A stretch of 9,760 nucleotides of DNA, from positions 1-9,760 of the forward strand of contig JABMPI010000555.1 of the NCBI GenBank assembly GCA_013203755.1, given 5' to 3'. Below the pieces are notes generated by a model. The model saw only the letters and a list, made by a program, of their open reading frames with translations. It did no database searches and was not told the DNA's origin. The translations under genes and the position numbers were made by a program. This document shows, piece after piece, positions 1-7,215 of this stretch. This stretch comes from Bacteroidota bacterium. GTDB taxonomy: Bacteria; Bacteroidota; Bacteroidia; Bacteroidales; Prolixibacteraceae. Numbering within the stretch: position 1 is the first letter of the stretch; each line of letters starts with the position of its first letter.

Positions 1-1
1 G

Positions 2-1597
2 AATAAAAGAGAACGATTTATAAAAATATTTCTTGCTAAAATTCTTTGTACAACCGGGCTGATGGTATTTTTTTGTTGCGCTACCATGTCGCAGCAATCA
101 ATAGCCAACCAGGCAACTGTAATCATCAATACCGAAATCCAGGCCAAAACCTACAACCCGATGATTTTTGGTGGTTTTATAGAACATTTTGGAAGACAAA
201 TCTACGGTGGTGTATTTGAGCCAGGTTCACCACTCGCGGATGAGAAGGGGTTTCGAACCGATGTCATTGAGGCATTAAAAGAGCTGAAAACACCAGTTAT
301 TCGATGGCCTGGTGGATGCTTTGTGGACAATTATCACTGGCAAAAAGGAGTTGGCAAGAATCGGGAGTCTTACGGTGATCCGCGTTGGGGAGTGATTGAA
401 CCCAACACCTTTGGGACTCATGAGTTTATTGAGCTCTGCCAGCGAATTGGTGCTGAACCTTACATTTGCCATAATGGTTTGGCTGATGTTCAGGAGATGG
501 CTGATTGGGTGGAATATTGCAATTCAACTGAAGGGAAAATGTCAGATATGCGCAAAAAGAATGGTCACACCGATCCTTTCAATGTAAAGTTCTGGAGTGT
601 TGGGAACGAACGCTACGACACGGCATACATTCATCGGGTTCGCAACAGTGCAAAAGCAATGAAGCAAATCGACCCGAATGTTTTTATGACCTGTTCGGGT
701 TCTCAAGGCGGAATGCGCAAGGTTGGGTTTAAAGTTTCTTCATACTTGTTGGAAACTGCGGGGGAATATTTGGATTATATTTCGGTTCATAATTACTGGC
801 TGGCACGAGAGAACGAACTTCCAAGATATGACTACCTCACTGCTATTATAAAGTCCGAATACCCAGAAGATTATATTAGTCTAATGGTAGAATCACTCGA
901 GGAATTAGGTATGCGAAACCAGCTCAAAATTGCTTTTGACGAATGGAATCTTCGTGCCTGGCAGCATCCAGGATTTCCACGAAATAGTGTGAAGGATTAT
1001 GAAGATCCAGAGATTAAGGAGCTTGTAGAAAAAAGGGTAAAGGGCAATGACCTTGCTGACCAATATACCATGGCAGATGCACTCTTTGCAGCTTCATTCT
1101 TGAATGTCTGTCTTCGGCATTCGGAGGATGTTGGAATGGCAAATATTGCTCCCTTGGTAAACACGAGGGGACCATTGTTCATGCATCCAAAAGGCATCGT
1201 CAAGCGCACCCACTTCCAGACCATGGCAATGTATGCCAACGAGCTTGAAGAGCAGGTTGGAACTGCATCAGTCTCGGCCAGCAAACTAACCAATAATAAA
1301 GATACTGTTGCTGTGGTTGATGCTATTGCTACTGTTGACAAACAAGGAAAGAACTGGGCGATCTCTTTGGTGAATCGACATCCATCGGAAAACGTGGACT
1401 GTTCGGTAAAATTAGGAGATAAACCATTAAATGGGAAATACCAAGCTACGGTTCTTACGGGTGAGTCAGCCGATTCCTTCAACGATATTAAGCATCCAAC
1501 CCGAGTGATGCCGAAAGAAGTGGAGCTGAAGTTCAGGAAAGGTATCGCCAACCTGCCTCCCCATTCGTTAACGATTGTTCATGTTACTGTAAAGTAA
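2..1597 (+). CDS. GH51 alpha-L-arabinofuranosidase, 5' end probably outside the window
   Basis: This retaining glycosidase removes alpha-L-arabinofuranosyl side groups from polysaccharides or oligosaccharides. Numbering residues from the ATG at 62, the TIM barrel carries the acid/base Glu183 in FWSVGNER and the nucleophile Glu294 in IAFDEWN. Other GH51 marks are FGGFIEHFGR near residue 40 and IRWPGGCF near residue 83. The C-terminal part, from about residue 400, fits the family's beta-sandwich. The first ATG (62) gives an odd start, MVFFCCATMSQQ, with no basic residues. The frame is open from position 2 and reads NKRERFIKIFLAKILCTTGL just before that ATG, a plausible signal peptide with a basic n-region and hydrophobic core. 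I therefore think the true start lies left of the window and the enzyme is exported. The next gene begins 27 bases downstream. The gene is richer in G+C than those after it. The family call is very secure; the exact substrate is not known. Confidence 0.93.
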   Translation, partial: NKRERFIKIFLAKILCTTGLMVFFCCATMSQQSIANQATVIINTEIQAKTYNPMIFGGFIEHFGRQIYGGVFEPGSPLADEKGFRTDVIEALKELKTPVIRWPGGCFVDNYHWQKGVGKNRESYGDPRWGVIEPNTFGTHEFIELCQRIGAEPYICHNGLADVQEMADWVEYCNSTEGKMSDMRKKNGHTDPFNVKFWSVGNERYDTAYIHRVRNSAKAMKQIDPNVFMTCSGSQGGMRKVGFKVSSYLLETAGEYLDYISVHNYWLARENELPRYDYLTAIIKSEYPEDYISLMVESLEELGMRNQLKIAFDEWNLRAWQHPGFPRNSVKDYEDPEIKELVEKRVKGNDLADQYTMADALFAASFLNVCLRHSEDVGMANIAPLVNTRGPLFMHPKGIVKRTHFQTMAMYANELEEQVGTASVSASKLTNNKDTVAVVDAIATVDKQGKNWAISLVNRHPSENVDCSVKLGDKPLNGKYQATVLTGESADSFNDIKHPTRVMPKEVELKFRKGIANLPPHSLTIVHVTVK

Positions 1598-1624
1598 AAA
1601 AGTATCTATTAAGAAACACAAATT

Positions 1625-2344
1625 ATGAAGATTATTCTTTTTTTACTCTTGATGTTGTTTGGTTTTCTGGCTCATAGTCAAAATGAAAGATTGGAAACTA
1701 CAGATCGTGCCAATTATCTGGCAGGCCTGAAAACAGAATTGCAAATAGAGTGGCCTAAAAACAGAACCATCAACCTTGTTTTTCACGGACACAGCGTTCC
1801 TGCAGGATACTTTAATACGCCACAGGTAAATACCTTATCGGCTTATCCATCTTTAGTTTTAAAAAAATTAAAGTCTATTTATCCGTATGCGGTTGTAAAC
1901 GCAATCGTTACTGCAATTGGAGGCGAGAACTCGGTAAAAGGTGCAAAACGGTATAAAAGAGAGGTGTTAATACATAAACCTGATGTATTGTTTATTGATT
2001 ATGCATTGAACGACAGAAGAGTTGGACTGGAAAAATCGTATGCTGCCTGGAATAAGATGATTAAACTAGCAAAGAGGCAAAATATTAAAGTAATCTTGCT
2101 TACACCTTCGCCTGATCAAAGGGTCGATTACGGTTCACCTGATAATGAATTAAAAAAACATACTGATCAGATCATCAAATTGGCAAAAGAAAATCAGGTG
2201 GGATTGGTTGACAGTTACAAAGCTTTCGAATTTTTATATTCAGATAAAGAAGAACTTGTAAAATACATGTCGCAGGTTAATCATCCCAATAAAAGGGGGC
2301 ATGAATTAATTGCCAATGAGATAATTAAGTATTTTGGAGATTAA
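1625..2344 (+). CDS. Secreted SGNH/GDSL-type hydrolase, possible carbohydrate esterase
   Basis: This 239-residue protein starts with a classic signal peptide (MKIILFLLLMLFGFLAHSQ, cleavage after about residue 19). It carries SGNH-hydrolase blocks in order: block I as FHGHSVPAG with candidate nucleophile Ser57; a block II-like Gly near IGGENS (about residue 100); block III as YALND with Asn129; and block V as NHPNKRGHE with candidate catalytic His220. Family members remove acetyl or other acyl groups from sugars, or act as lipases or sialate esterases. Its place right after an arabinofuranosidase and before lyases favours deacylation of a polysaccharide, but that is inference. The usual block V Asp a few residues before the His is missing: the segment reads MSQVNHPN. 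The protein may use a dyad or recruit another acid. Its 27-base spacing from the GH51 gene suggests co-transcription. The fold call is good; the substrate is open. Confidence 0.82.
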   Translation: MKIILFLLLMLFGFLAHSQNERLETTDRANYLAGLKTELQIEWPKNRTINLVFHGHSVPAGYFNTPQVNTLSAYPSLVLKKLKSIYPYAVVNAIVTAIGGENSVKGAKRYKREVLIHKPDVLFIDYALNDRRVGLEKSYAAWNKMIKLAKRQNIKVILLTPSPDQRVDYGSPDNELKKHTDQIIKLAKENQVGLVDSYKAFEFLYSDKEELVKYMSQVNHPNKRGHELIANEIIKYFGD

Positions 2345-2451
2345 GTTTTTAATTACAGTTGGAATACAACTTAGAACGTTAATAAACTATTTTGTTAGTT
2401 TTATAACTAGAATAATATTGTTGAATAATAAAGCCAATTGGACTCTTGTAA

Positions 2452-2763
2452 AAGGAAAGGTTTGAATCAAATGCAATTTTATATTTTACTAGCATGGGAT
2501 TTTATCCTGTTTGCCCCGGCGATGGACAGTATGCGATTGGGTCACCCTTATTTCCAAAAATCACCCTTCAATTGCCAGCCCCTTACAATAAAAAGGTAAC
2601 GATCACTGCTGAAGGGGTCGCGGAAGGAAATAAGTACATTGAGTCGCTTTCCATGGATGGAAAATCAATAACAAAACCATTTATCAACCATGCTGATTTG
2701 GTTGCTTGTGATAATCTTGTTTTTGAAATGTCGGCAACTCCAACAGATTGGGGAAAGGATTAA
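2452..2763 (+). pseudogene. C-terminal remnant of a GH92 alpha-mannosidase
   Basis: The open frame between stops at 2449 and 2761 encodes the end of a GH92 exo-alpha-mannosidase. From 2494 it reads MGFYPVCPGDGQYAIGSPLF, then a beta-rich stretch with YIESLSMDGK, INHADL, LVFEMSATP and WG, in the order of the GH92 C-terminus. Known GH92 enzymes are roughly 700 residues or more, so only about one eighth remains and the N-terminal and catalytic parts are gone. The ATG at 2494 is simply the Met of the conserved SMGFYPV-like motif, not a natural start. A few upstream codons (AILYFTSMGFYPV) still loosely resemble the family's AWYVFSAMGFYPV, after which homology fades into AT-rich sequence full of stops (2345-2451). 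A standalone 89-residue protein is possible but unlikely, as it has no signal peptide and no catalytic residues. Confidence 0.8.
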
Positions 2764-2845
2764 TTTAACCCAACGAAGAATGTTTTTTAAATTGTAAGAG
2801 GAGAAAATTTTTGACGCGTAATTTTTTTTAATGGAAGAATTCTTT

Positions 2846-2876
2846 CTTGGTTTCTGACGCATTTATTCTAATTTTA
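2846..2876 (+). promoter_or_regulatory. Possible Bacteroidota-type promoter before the first lyase gene
   Basis: CTTG at 2846-2849 is followed after 19 bases by TAATTTTA at 2869-2876. This resembles the Bacteroidota primary-sigma pattern TTTG, about 19-20 bases, then TAnnTTTG, with one mismatch in each box. It would start transcription about 20 bases before the ATG at 2902. The region is very AT-rich, so a chance match is quite possible. It sits where a new transcript would be useful, after the GH92 scar. Confidence 0.28.
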
Positions 2877-2901
2877 AAAGCTAAACCATAACTATTCTGA
2901 A

Positions 2902-4767
2902 ATGCATTCAATAAAATTTTTATTTTTAATTCTTTTTCTAAATGTTCTTTATTTAGGGAGTTTCTCACAGGAAAAAGAAATTCCAAAACTCGACAATCCA
3001 ATGTCGGTTCAATACCTCAAAAAGAACCTCAGAAAATCTCAACCACGTTTGGTCTTAAACTCCCAAATTGAAAAGGAACTGAAAAAGAAATTGAAAACTG
3101 ATTCGGTCACTCAAAACGTGTACAAAGCCATTCAGTTAAATGCAGCGAGTGTGTTTACAAAGCCTTTTTTGAAAAGAGAATTGGAAGGGAGAAGATTGCT
3201 TGGAGTGTCCCGCGAAATGTTGTGGCGGATAAACATGCTGGGTATGGTTTATCGCATTGAAAAAGATCCTGAAATATTGCAACGTATTAACGATGAAGTA
3301 GTAGCAGTTTGTGCATTTTCTGATTGGAATCCTTCGCACTATTTGGATGTTGCAGAAATGGCAATGGCGGTGGCTTTTGCATTAGATTGGACAGCAGGCA
3401 AATTACCAAAATCGACCATTGAATTAGCAAAAAATGCACTGATTGAAAAAGGGATTAATCCGAGTTATAATAAAGATGGAAACACAGGTTGGGTGACTGG
3501 AACCAACAACTGGAATCAGGTATGTAATGGTGGAATGATTGCTGCATCGATTGCCATTGCCGAAAAAGATCCGGAATTGGCGGCAAAAACAATTCATCGC
3601 GCTTTGGAAGGACTTCCACATTCATTGGTTGAATATGGCCCTGATGGTGTTTACCCGGAAGGATCAACATATTGGAGTTATGGAACACGTTTTTCGGTGG
3701 TTACTGCCGCCATGTGCGAAAGTGCATTCGGAACCGATTTCGGACATCTCGAATATCCTGCATTTAAGGAAAGTGCAACATTTAGATTAATGATGAACAC
3801 TCCCTCCGGATGGTATTATAATTTTGCCGATTGTGGGGATAAACGAGATGAATATGGCGATCTGGCATTGGCCTGGTTTGCCGCAAAAACAGGCAATAAA
3901 TCGTTTTTTGAGAAAGATCGTTTTTTAATGTCTCCCAATGAAATGGGAAAACTTTCACGATTAGCGGGAGCCGGTTTGGTTTGGTTATCGCAGTACGAAG
4001 AAAAAGGTGAAGTAAAAACACCTTCAGCATGGAAAGGAGAAGGAGCAAACCCGGTTGTTGTTTTTACCAATGGCGAAAACGATCCACACAATTATTATTT
4101 CGGTGGAAAAGGAGGTCGTGGCATGGTAAACCATGGAAATATGGATGGCGGCTCTTTTATTTTTGAGTTGAACGATGTGCGGTGGGTAGTCGATCCGGGA
4201 AATCAGAATTATAATGATTTGGAAAAAATTGGTTTTGATTTGTGGAACAGAGAACAGAGCAGTGACCGCTGGATTTTGCTAACAAAAAATAACTTCGGGC
4301 ACAGTACAATTACCATAAATGACGAATTACACAGAACTGAAGGTTTGGTTAGTTTGTCGGATTTTAAAAATGGAGAAAATCCGGAAGCTACATTTGAAAT
4401 ATCGGCAACATTGGGCGAGTGGGTTACAAATGCTTCAAGGAAGTTTGTAAAAGACAGTCCAACTTCAATCGTAATTGAGGATAATATTGAACCTTCAGAC
4501 AAAACCAAAATAATTACCTGGCAATTAATTACCACCGCCGATGTGGAAATTGTAGAAGGTGGAGCAATTTTGAAACAAGATGGTAAAAGTCTAAAACTTG
4601 AAAACTTGTCACATCCTGAATTCTCTGTTTCAGTTGTATCGCTTTATCCGGCACCGCTTAAAATCGATAAACAAATAAAGGATTTAAAACGATTGGAAAT
4701 CAGAATTCCGAAGTGGACAATTGAAGAAAGTAAAACTAAAATAAAAGTTCGTCTTTCAGAAGAGTAA
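2902..4767 (+). CDS. Secreted heparinase II/III-superfamily protein, candidate polysaccharide lyase
   Basis: This 621-residue protein has a signal peptide (hydrophobic LFLILFLNVLYLG, cleavage near FSQ, residue 23). It then shows an alpha/alpha-barrel region (about 60-340) and a C-terminal beta-sandwich (about 370-615). The barrel carries WNPSHYLDVAEM (about 135-146), NNWNQ (Asn202-Gln206) and YGPDGVYPEGSTYWSYG (Tyr245 to Tyr260), where a catalytic Tyr is expected. The sandwich has the superfamily's signature NHGNMDGGSF (His411, Asp415), VVDPGNQNY (Asp431) and FGHST (His467). Members cleave uronic-acid polysaccharides such as heparan sulfate or alginate by beta-elimination. In Pedobacter HepII a His-x-His pair here supplies a catalytic and a zinc-binding His; in this protein the second position is Asn413. 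The CAZy family cannot be assigned by eye. It is followed after 64 bases by the PL8-type gene, so they are probably co-transcribed. The fold is secure, lyase activity likely, substrate unknown. Confidence 0.85.
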   Translation: MHSIKFLFLILFLNVLYLGSFSQEKEIPKLDNPMSVQYLKKNLRKSQPRLVLNSQIEKELKKKLKTDSVTQNVYKAIQLNAASVFTKPFLKRELEGRRLLGVSREMLWRINMLGMVYRIEKDPEILQRINDEVVAVCAFSDWNPSHYLDVAEMAMAVAFALDWTAGKLPKSTIELAKNALIEKGINPSYNKDGNTGWVTGTNNWNQVCNGGMIAASIAIAEKDPELAAKTIHRALEGLPHSLVEYGPDGVYPEGSTYWSYGTRFSVVTAAMCESAFGTDFGHLEYPAFKESATFRLMMNTPSGWYYNFADCGDKRDEYGDLALAWFAAKTGNKSFFEKDRFLMSPNEMGKLSRLAGAGLVWLSQYEEKGEVKTPSAWKGEGANPVVVFTNGENDPHNYYFGGKGGRGMVNHGNMDGGSFIFELNDVRWVVDPGNQNYNDLEKIGFDLWNREQSSDRWILLTKNNFGHSTITINDELHRTEGLVSLSDFKNGENPEATFEISATLGEWVTNASRKFVKDSPTSIVIEDNIEPSDKTKIITWQLITTADVEIVEGGAILKQDGKSLKLENLSHPEFSVSVVSLYPAPLKIDKQIKDLKRLEIRIPKWTIEESKTKIKVRLSEE

Positions 4768-4831
4768 CATAAATAAATCATCATTCCTGTAAAACGAGAA
4801 TCTCATAAAAATTCATTTAAAAACACTAACA

Positions 4832-7048
4832 ATGAAGATTACAGTCTTTATTCTGATTTTGGTTCTATCGACCGCCTTTTCCAATTTATGTAATGCACAA
4901 TCCGATTTTGCAAAAATTAAAGAAAGAGTGGTAAAAGAATTGATGAAATCTGAGGTTGATGATTCTAGAGTTGAAAAGTTGATTGAGACCATAAAAGAAG
5001 ACGGAACCTGGCCGGGTATAAATTACGAAGATGTTTCCCGGACAGGATTCGAACATCGAAATCATTATGGAAACATGGTAGTTTTGGCAAGGGCTTACAA
5101 CAGCAAATCATCTAAATTCTATAAAAATAAAAAGGTAAAAGATTCGATAGAATTGGCCTTGAAAAATTGGGTGGATCACGATTATTTTTGCGATAACTGG
5201 TGGCATAACCAGGTTGGTACACCCAATGGTTTTGTTGCCTTAATGTTGTTGGTTGGCGACGATTTGGACAAAGGACTTGTTGAAAAAGCGCAACCTATAA
5301 ACGGGCGTGCACATATTAATGCCGGTGGCGCACGCCCCGGTGGTGACCGCATAAAGATTGCAGGAATTGAGGCGAAAAATATGCTCTTCTTAGGTAACAA
5401 TCAGAAATTCGATGAGGTAGTTATAGTTATTGAGGGGGAAATAAAGTATGTTGAATGGGTTGGGGAAAAGTATGGATATAGTTTCAGAAACATTCCCACG
5501 GGCTTCTCGAACAGAGAACCAGGTGGACGTGGAATTCAATATGATAACAGCTTTCATCACCGGATTGACGGTGTAAATAATACACTTTCATACGGTTTGA
5601 GTTATGCTGATGCTTTTGTGGAATGGGCAATTTACACAAACGGAACGCAATATTCTTTTTCAGAAGATAAACTGGAGGGATTAATTAATTACTACTTAGA
5701 CGGGATTTGCAAAACAGCTGTATTCGGGAAATATCCCGATGTGGGAGCTAAAAACAGAAGCATCAGCAGAGAAGGAACTTTACACGCCTTCAATGCAAGC
5801 ACAGCAGAAAGGTTGTTACTGACCTCCGATTATCGAAAAAACGAATTGCGGGAAATTGTGGATATCCGTAATAATGGAATCAAACCAACTACTTCGCATG
5901 CAACTTTTTACTGGCATTCCGAACATTTTTCCTTTCAACGGCCAGACTGGTTTACCTCTGTTCGAATGTATTCAACACGAACTTACAACATGGAAGAGCC
6001 ATACAACAGCGAAGGATTGTTTAATCATCATCGCGGAGATGGTACCAATCATATTTCGGTAACTGGCGATGAATATTACGACATTGCACCGGTTTTTGAT
6101 TATCAGAAAGTGCCGGGTGCAACTATTTTGCAAAAACCTGAACTGCCTTCGGAAAGAGAAATCCAGAAGCTTGGCTTAACAAATTTCGTGGGAGCCGTTA
6201 CCGATGGGAAGTACGCAGCTGCAGCTTTCGATTTCAGAAGTCCGCATGATCCGTTAATTGCCCGAAAAGCATGGTTCTTTTTCGATGAGGAATATGTTTG
6301 CCTGGGGGCAGGAATTTCGTGCAAAACAAAACTTCCGGTTGTAACCGCATTAAATCAGTGTTTGTTAAAAGGCGATGTTACTATTTCCGGGGGAAACAAA
6401 AAATCTGTTATTTCAAAAAATGAAAAAGAGTTCGAAAATATAGATTGGATTTTTCAGGATGGAATTGGGTATGTATTCCCGAAACCAACAACTGTAAACA
6501 TTAAAAATACCAAAGCAAGCGGCTCTTGGTGGGATATCAATAAACAAACTGATTCGCCCAAAGCCAAAGTTGAATTAGATGTTTTTAAACTCTGGCTCGA
6601 TCATGGAGAACAGCCAAGTGATGAATCTTATGAATACATTGTTGTTCCTGCCACTTCAATTGAAAAACTGGAAAAAAATAATTCAAAAGATAACGTAACG
6701 GTTTTAATAAACACCCCGGAATTGCAAGCAGTAAAACATGTCACTTTAAATATTGCTGAAGTTGTTTTTTATAAAGCGGGAGAAATTGAAATTTCAGATG
6801 ATAAAATATTGACGAGTGATACTCCGGGAATTGTAATGGTTAAACTGAAAGATAATGGAGTTTCCGAGATTTCAGTATCTGATCCAAATCGCGAATTACG
6901 AAAGATGCATTTAACTTATTCAACAAAAATTGAAAAAGAAGGCGAAAATTTTAAGGCCATTTGGAATGAAAAAAAGCACGTAAGTGAAATCTCAATTGAT
7001 TTACCACAAGATAATTATGCGGGGGAAAGTGTAAGTATAAAACTATAA
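4832..7048 (+). CDS. Secreted polysaccharide lyase of the PL8 type (chondroitin AC/hyaluronate/xanthan lyase family)
   Basis: This 738-residue protein begins with a signal peptide (MKITVFILILVLSTAFSNLC, cleavage near NAQ, residue 23). The alpha/alpha-toroid (about 25-350) has NWWHNQVGTP (Trp123, Trp124, Asn126), GGARPGGDRIKIA, NSFHHR (His242, His243) followed by SYGLSY (Tyr254), and KNRSISREG (Arg309, Arg313). A beta-sandwich region follows, with NSEGLFNHHRGDG (Asn392, Glu394) and a C-terminal domain to residue 738. These match the Asn, His, Tyr, Arg and Glu active-site positions of PL8 enzymes such as chondroitin AC lyase, which cleave 1,4-linked hexosamine or glucose to glucuronic acid bonds by beta-elimination. 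The His-to-Tyr spacing is longer than in the well-studied enzymes, so it is probably a separate PL8 subgroup. Length is normal for the family. It sits between two heparinase-like genes, suggesting a shared uronic-acid glycan. The exact substrate is unknown. Confidence 0.88.
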   Translation: MKITVFILILVLSTAFSNLCNAQSDFAKIKERVVKELMKSEVDDSRVEKLIETIKEDGTWPGINYEDVSRTGFEHRNHYGNMVVLARAYNSKSSKFYKNKKVKDSIELALKNWVDHDYFCDNWWHNQVGTPNGFVALMLLVGDDLDKGLVEKAQPINGRAHINAGGARPGGDRIKIAGIEAKNMLFLGNNQKFDEVVIVIEGEIKYVEWVGEKYGYSFRNIPTGFSNREPGGRGIQYDNSFHHRIDGVNNTLSYGLSYADAFVEWAIYTNGTQYSFSEDKLEGLINYYLDGICKTAVFGKYPDVGAKNRSISREGTLHAFNASTAERLLLTSDYRKNELREIVDIRNNGIKPTTSHATFYWHSEHFSFQRPDWFTSVRMYSTRTYNMEEPYNSEGLFNHHRGDGTNHISVTGDEYYDIAPVFDYQKVPGATILQKPELPSEREIQKLGLTNFVGAVTDGKYAAAAFDFRSPHDPLIARKAWFFFDEEYVCLGAGISCKTKLPVVTALNQCLLKGDVTISGGNKKSVISKNEKEFENIDWIFQDGIGYVFPKPTTVNIKNTKASGSWWDINKQTDSPKAKVELDVFKLWLDHGEQPSDESYEYIVVPATSIEKLEKNNSKDNVTVLINTPELQAVKHVTLNIAEVVFYKAGEIEISDDKILTSDTPGIVMVKLKDNGVSEISVSDPNRELRKMHLTYSTKIEKEGENFKAIWNEKKHVSEISIDLPQDNYAGESVSIKL

Positions 7049-7199
7049 AAAGAAAACTGCGAAGGAGTTTAACAAAAATAATCCTCGGTTTCACACAGCC
7101 TGTTTAAGTCGCGATTACAAAAAGGAATTATATAAATGGTGCAACAGCAGAACCAAAATTGAAAAACTCGTATTGCATGCACCGTATTTAGAAAGTTGA
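7041..7199 (+). pseudogene. Unidentified 52-codon open frame without start codon, possible tail of a lost gene
   Basis: Between the PL8 stop and the next gene, frame 3 stays open from 7041 (after stops at 7032 and 7038) to a TGA at 7197. It reads with a protein-like composition, for example RFHTACLSRDYKKELYKWCN and then KIEKLVLHAPYLES. It contains no ATG and no clear GTG or TTG start with a leader, and it ends 16 bases before the next ATG, as a native gene end might. The segment is less A/T-skewed than the usual leaders in this window. I cannot identify the family. It may be the C-terminal remnant of a deleted gene or a chance open frame. Confidence 0.35.
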
Positions 7200-7215
7200 T
7201 TAAAATAACAAAACA

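Noticed and set aside
997..1551. 184-codon open frame on the - strand inside the GH51 gene
   Set aside because: It lies wholly antisense to a well-conserved GH51 coding region and its translation shows no recognisable domain; it is a shadow frame.
2356..2371. Small inverted repeat AGTTG-GAATA-CAACT after the SGNH gene, considered as a terminator
   Set aside because: The stem is only 5 base pairs and no T-run follows it directly; in this AT-rich stretch it is not convincing.
2384..2401. AAACTA/TAGTTT hairpin after the SGNH gene
   Set aside because: Six mostly A-T pairs with no downstream T-tract; too weak to call a terminator or operator.
2494..2763. Independent small gene starting at ATG 2494
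   Set aside because: The translation is the GH92 C-terminus starting in the middle of a conserved motif, with no leader or signal peptide; a remnant explains it better.
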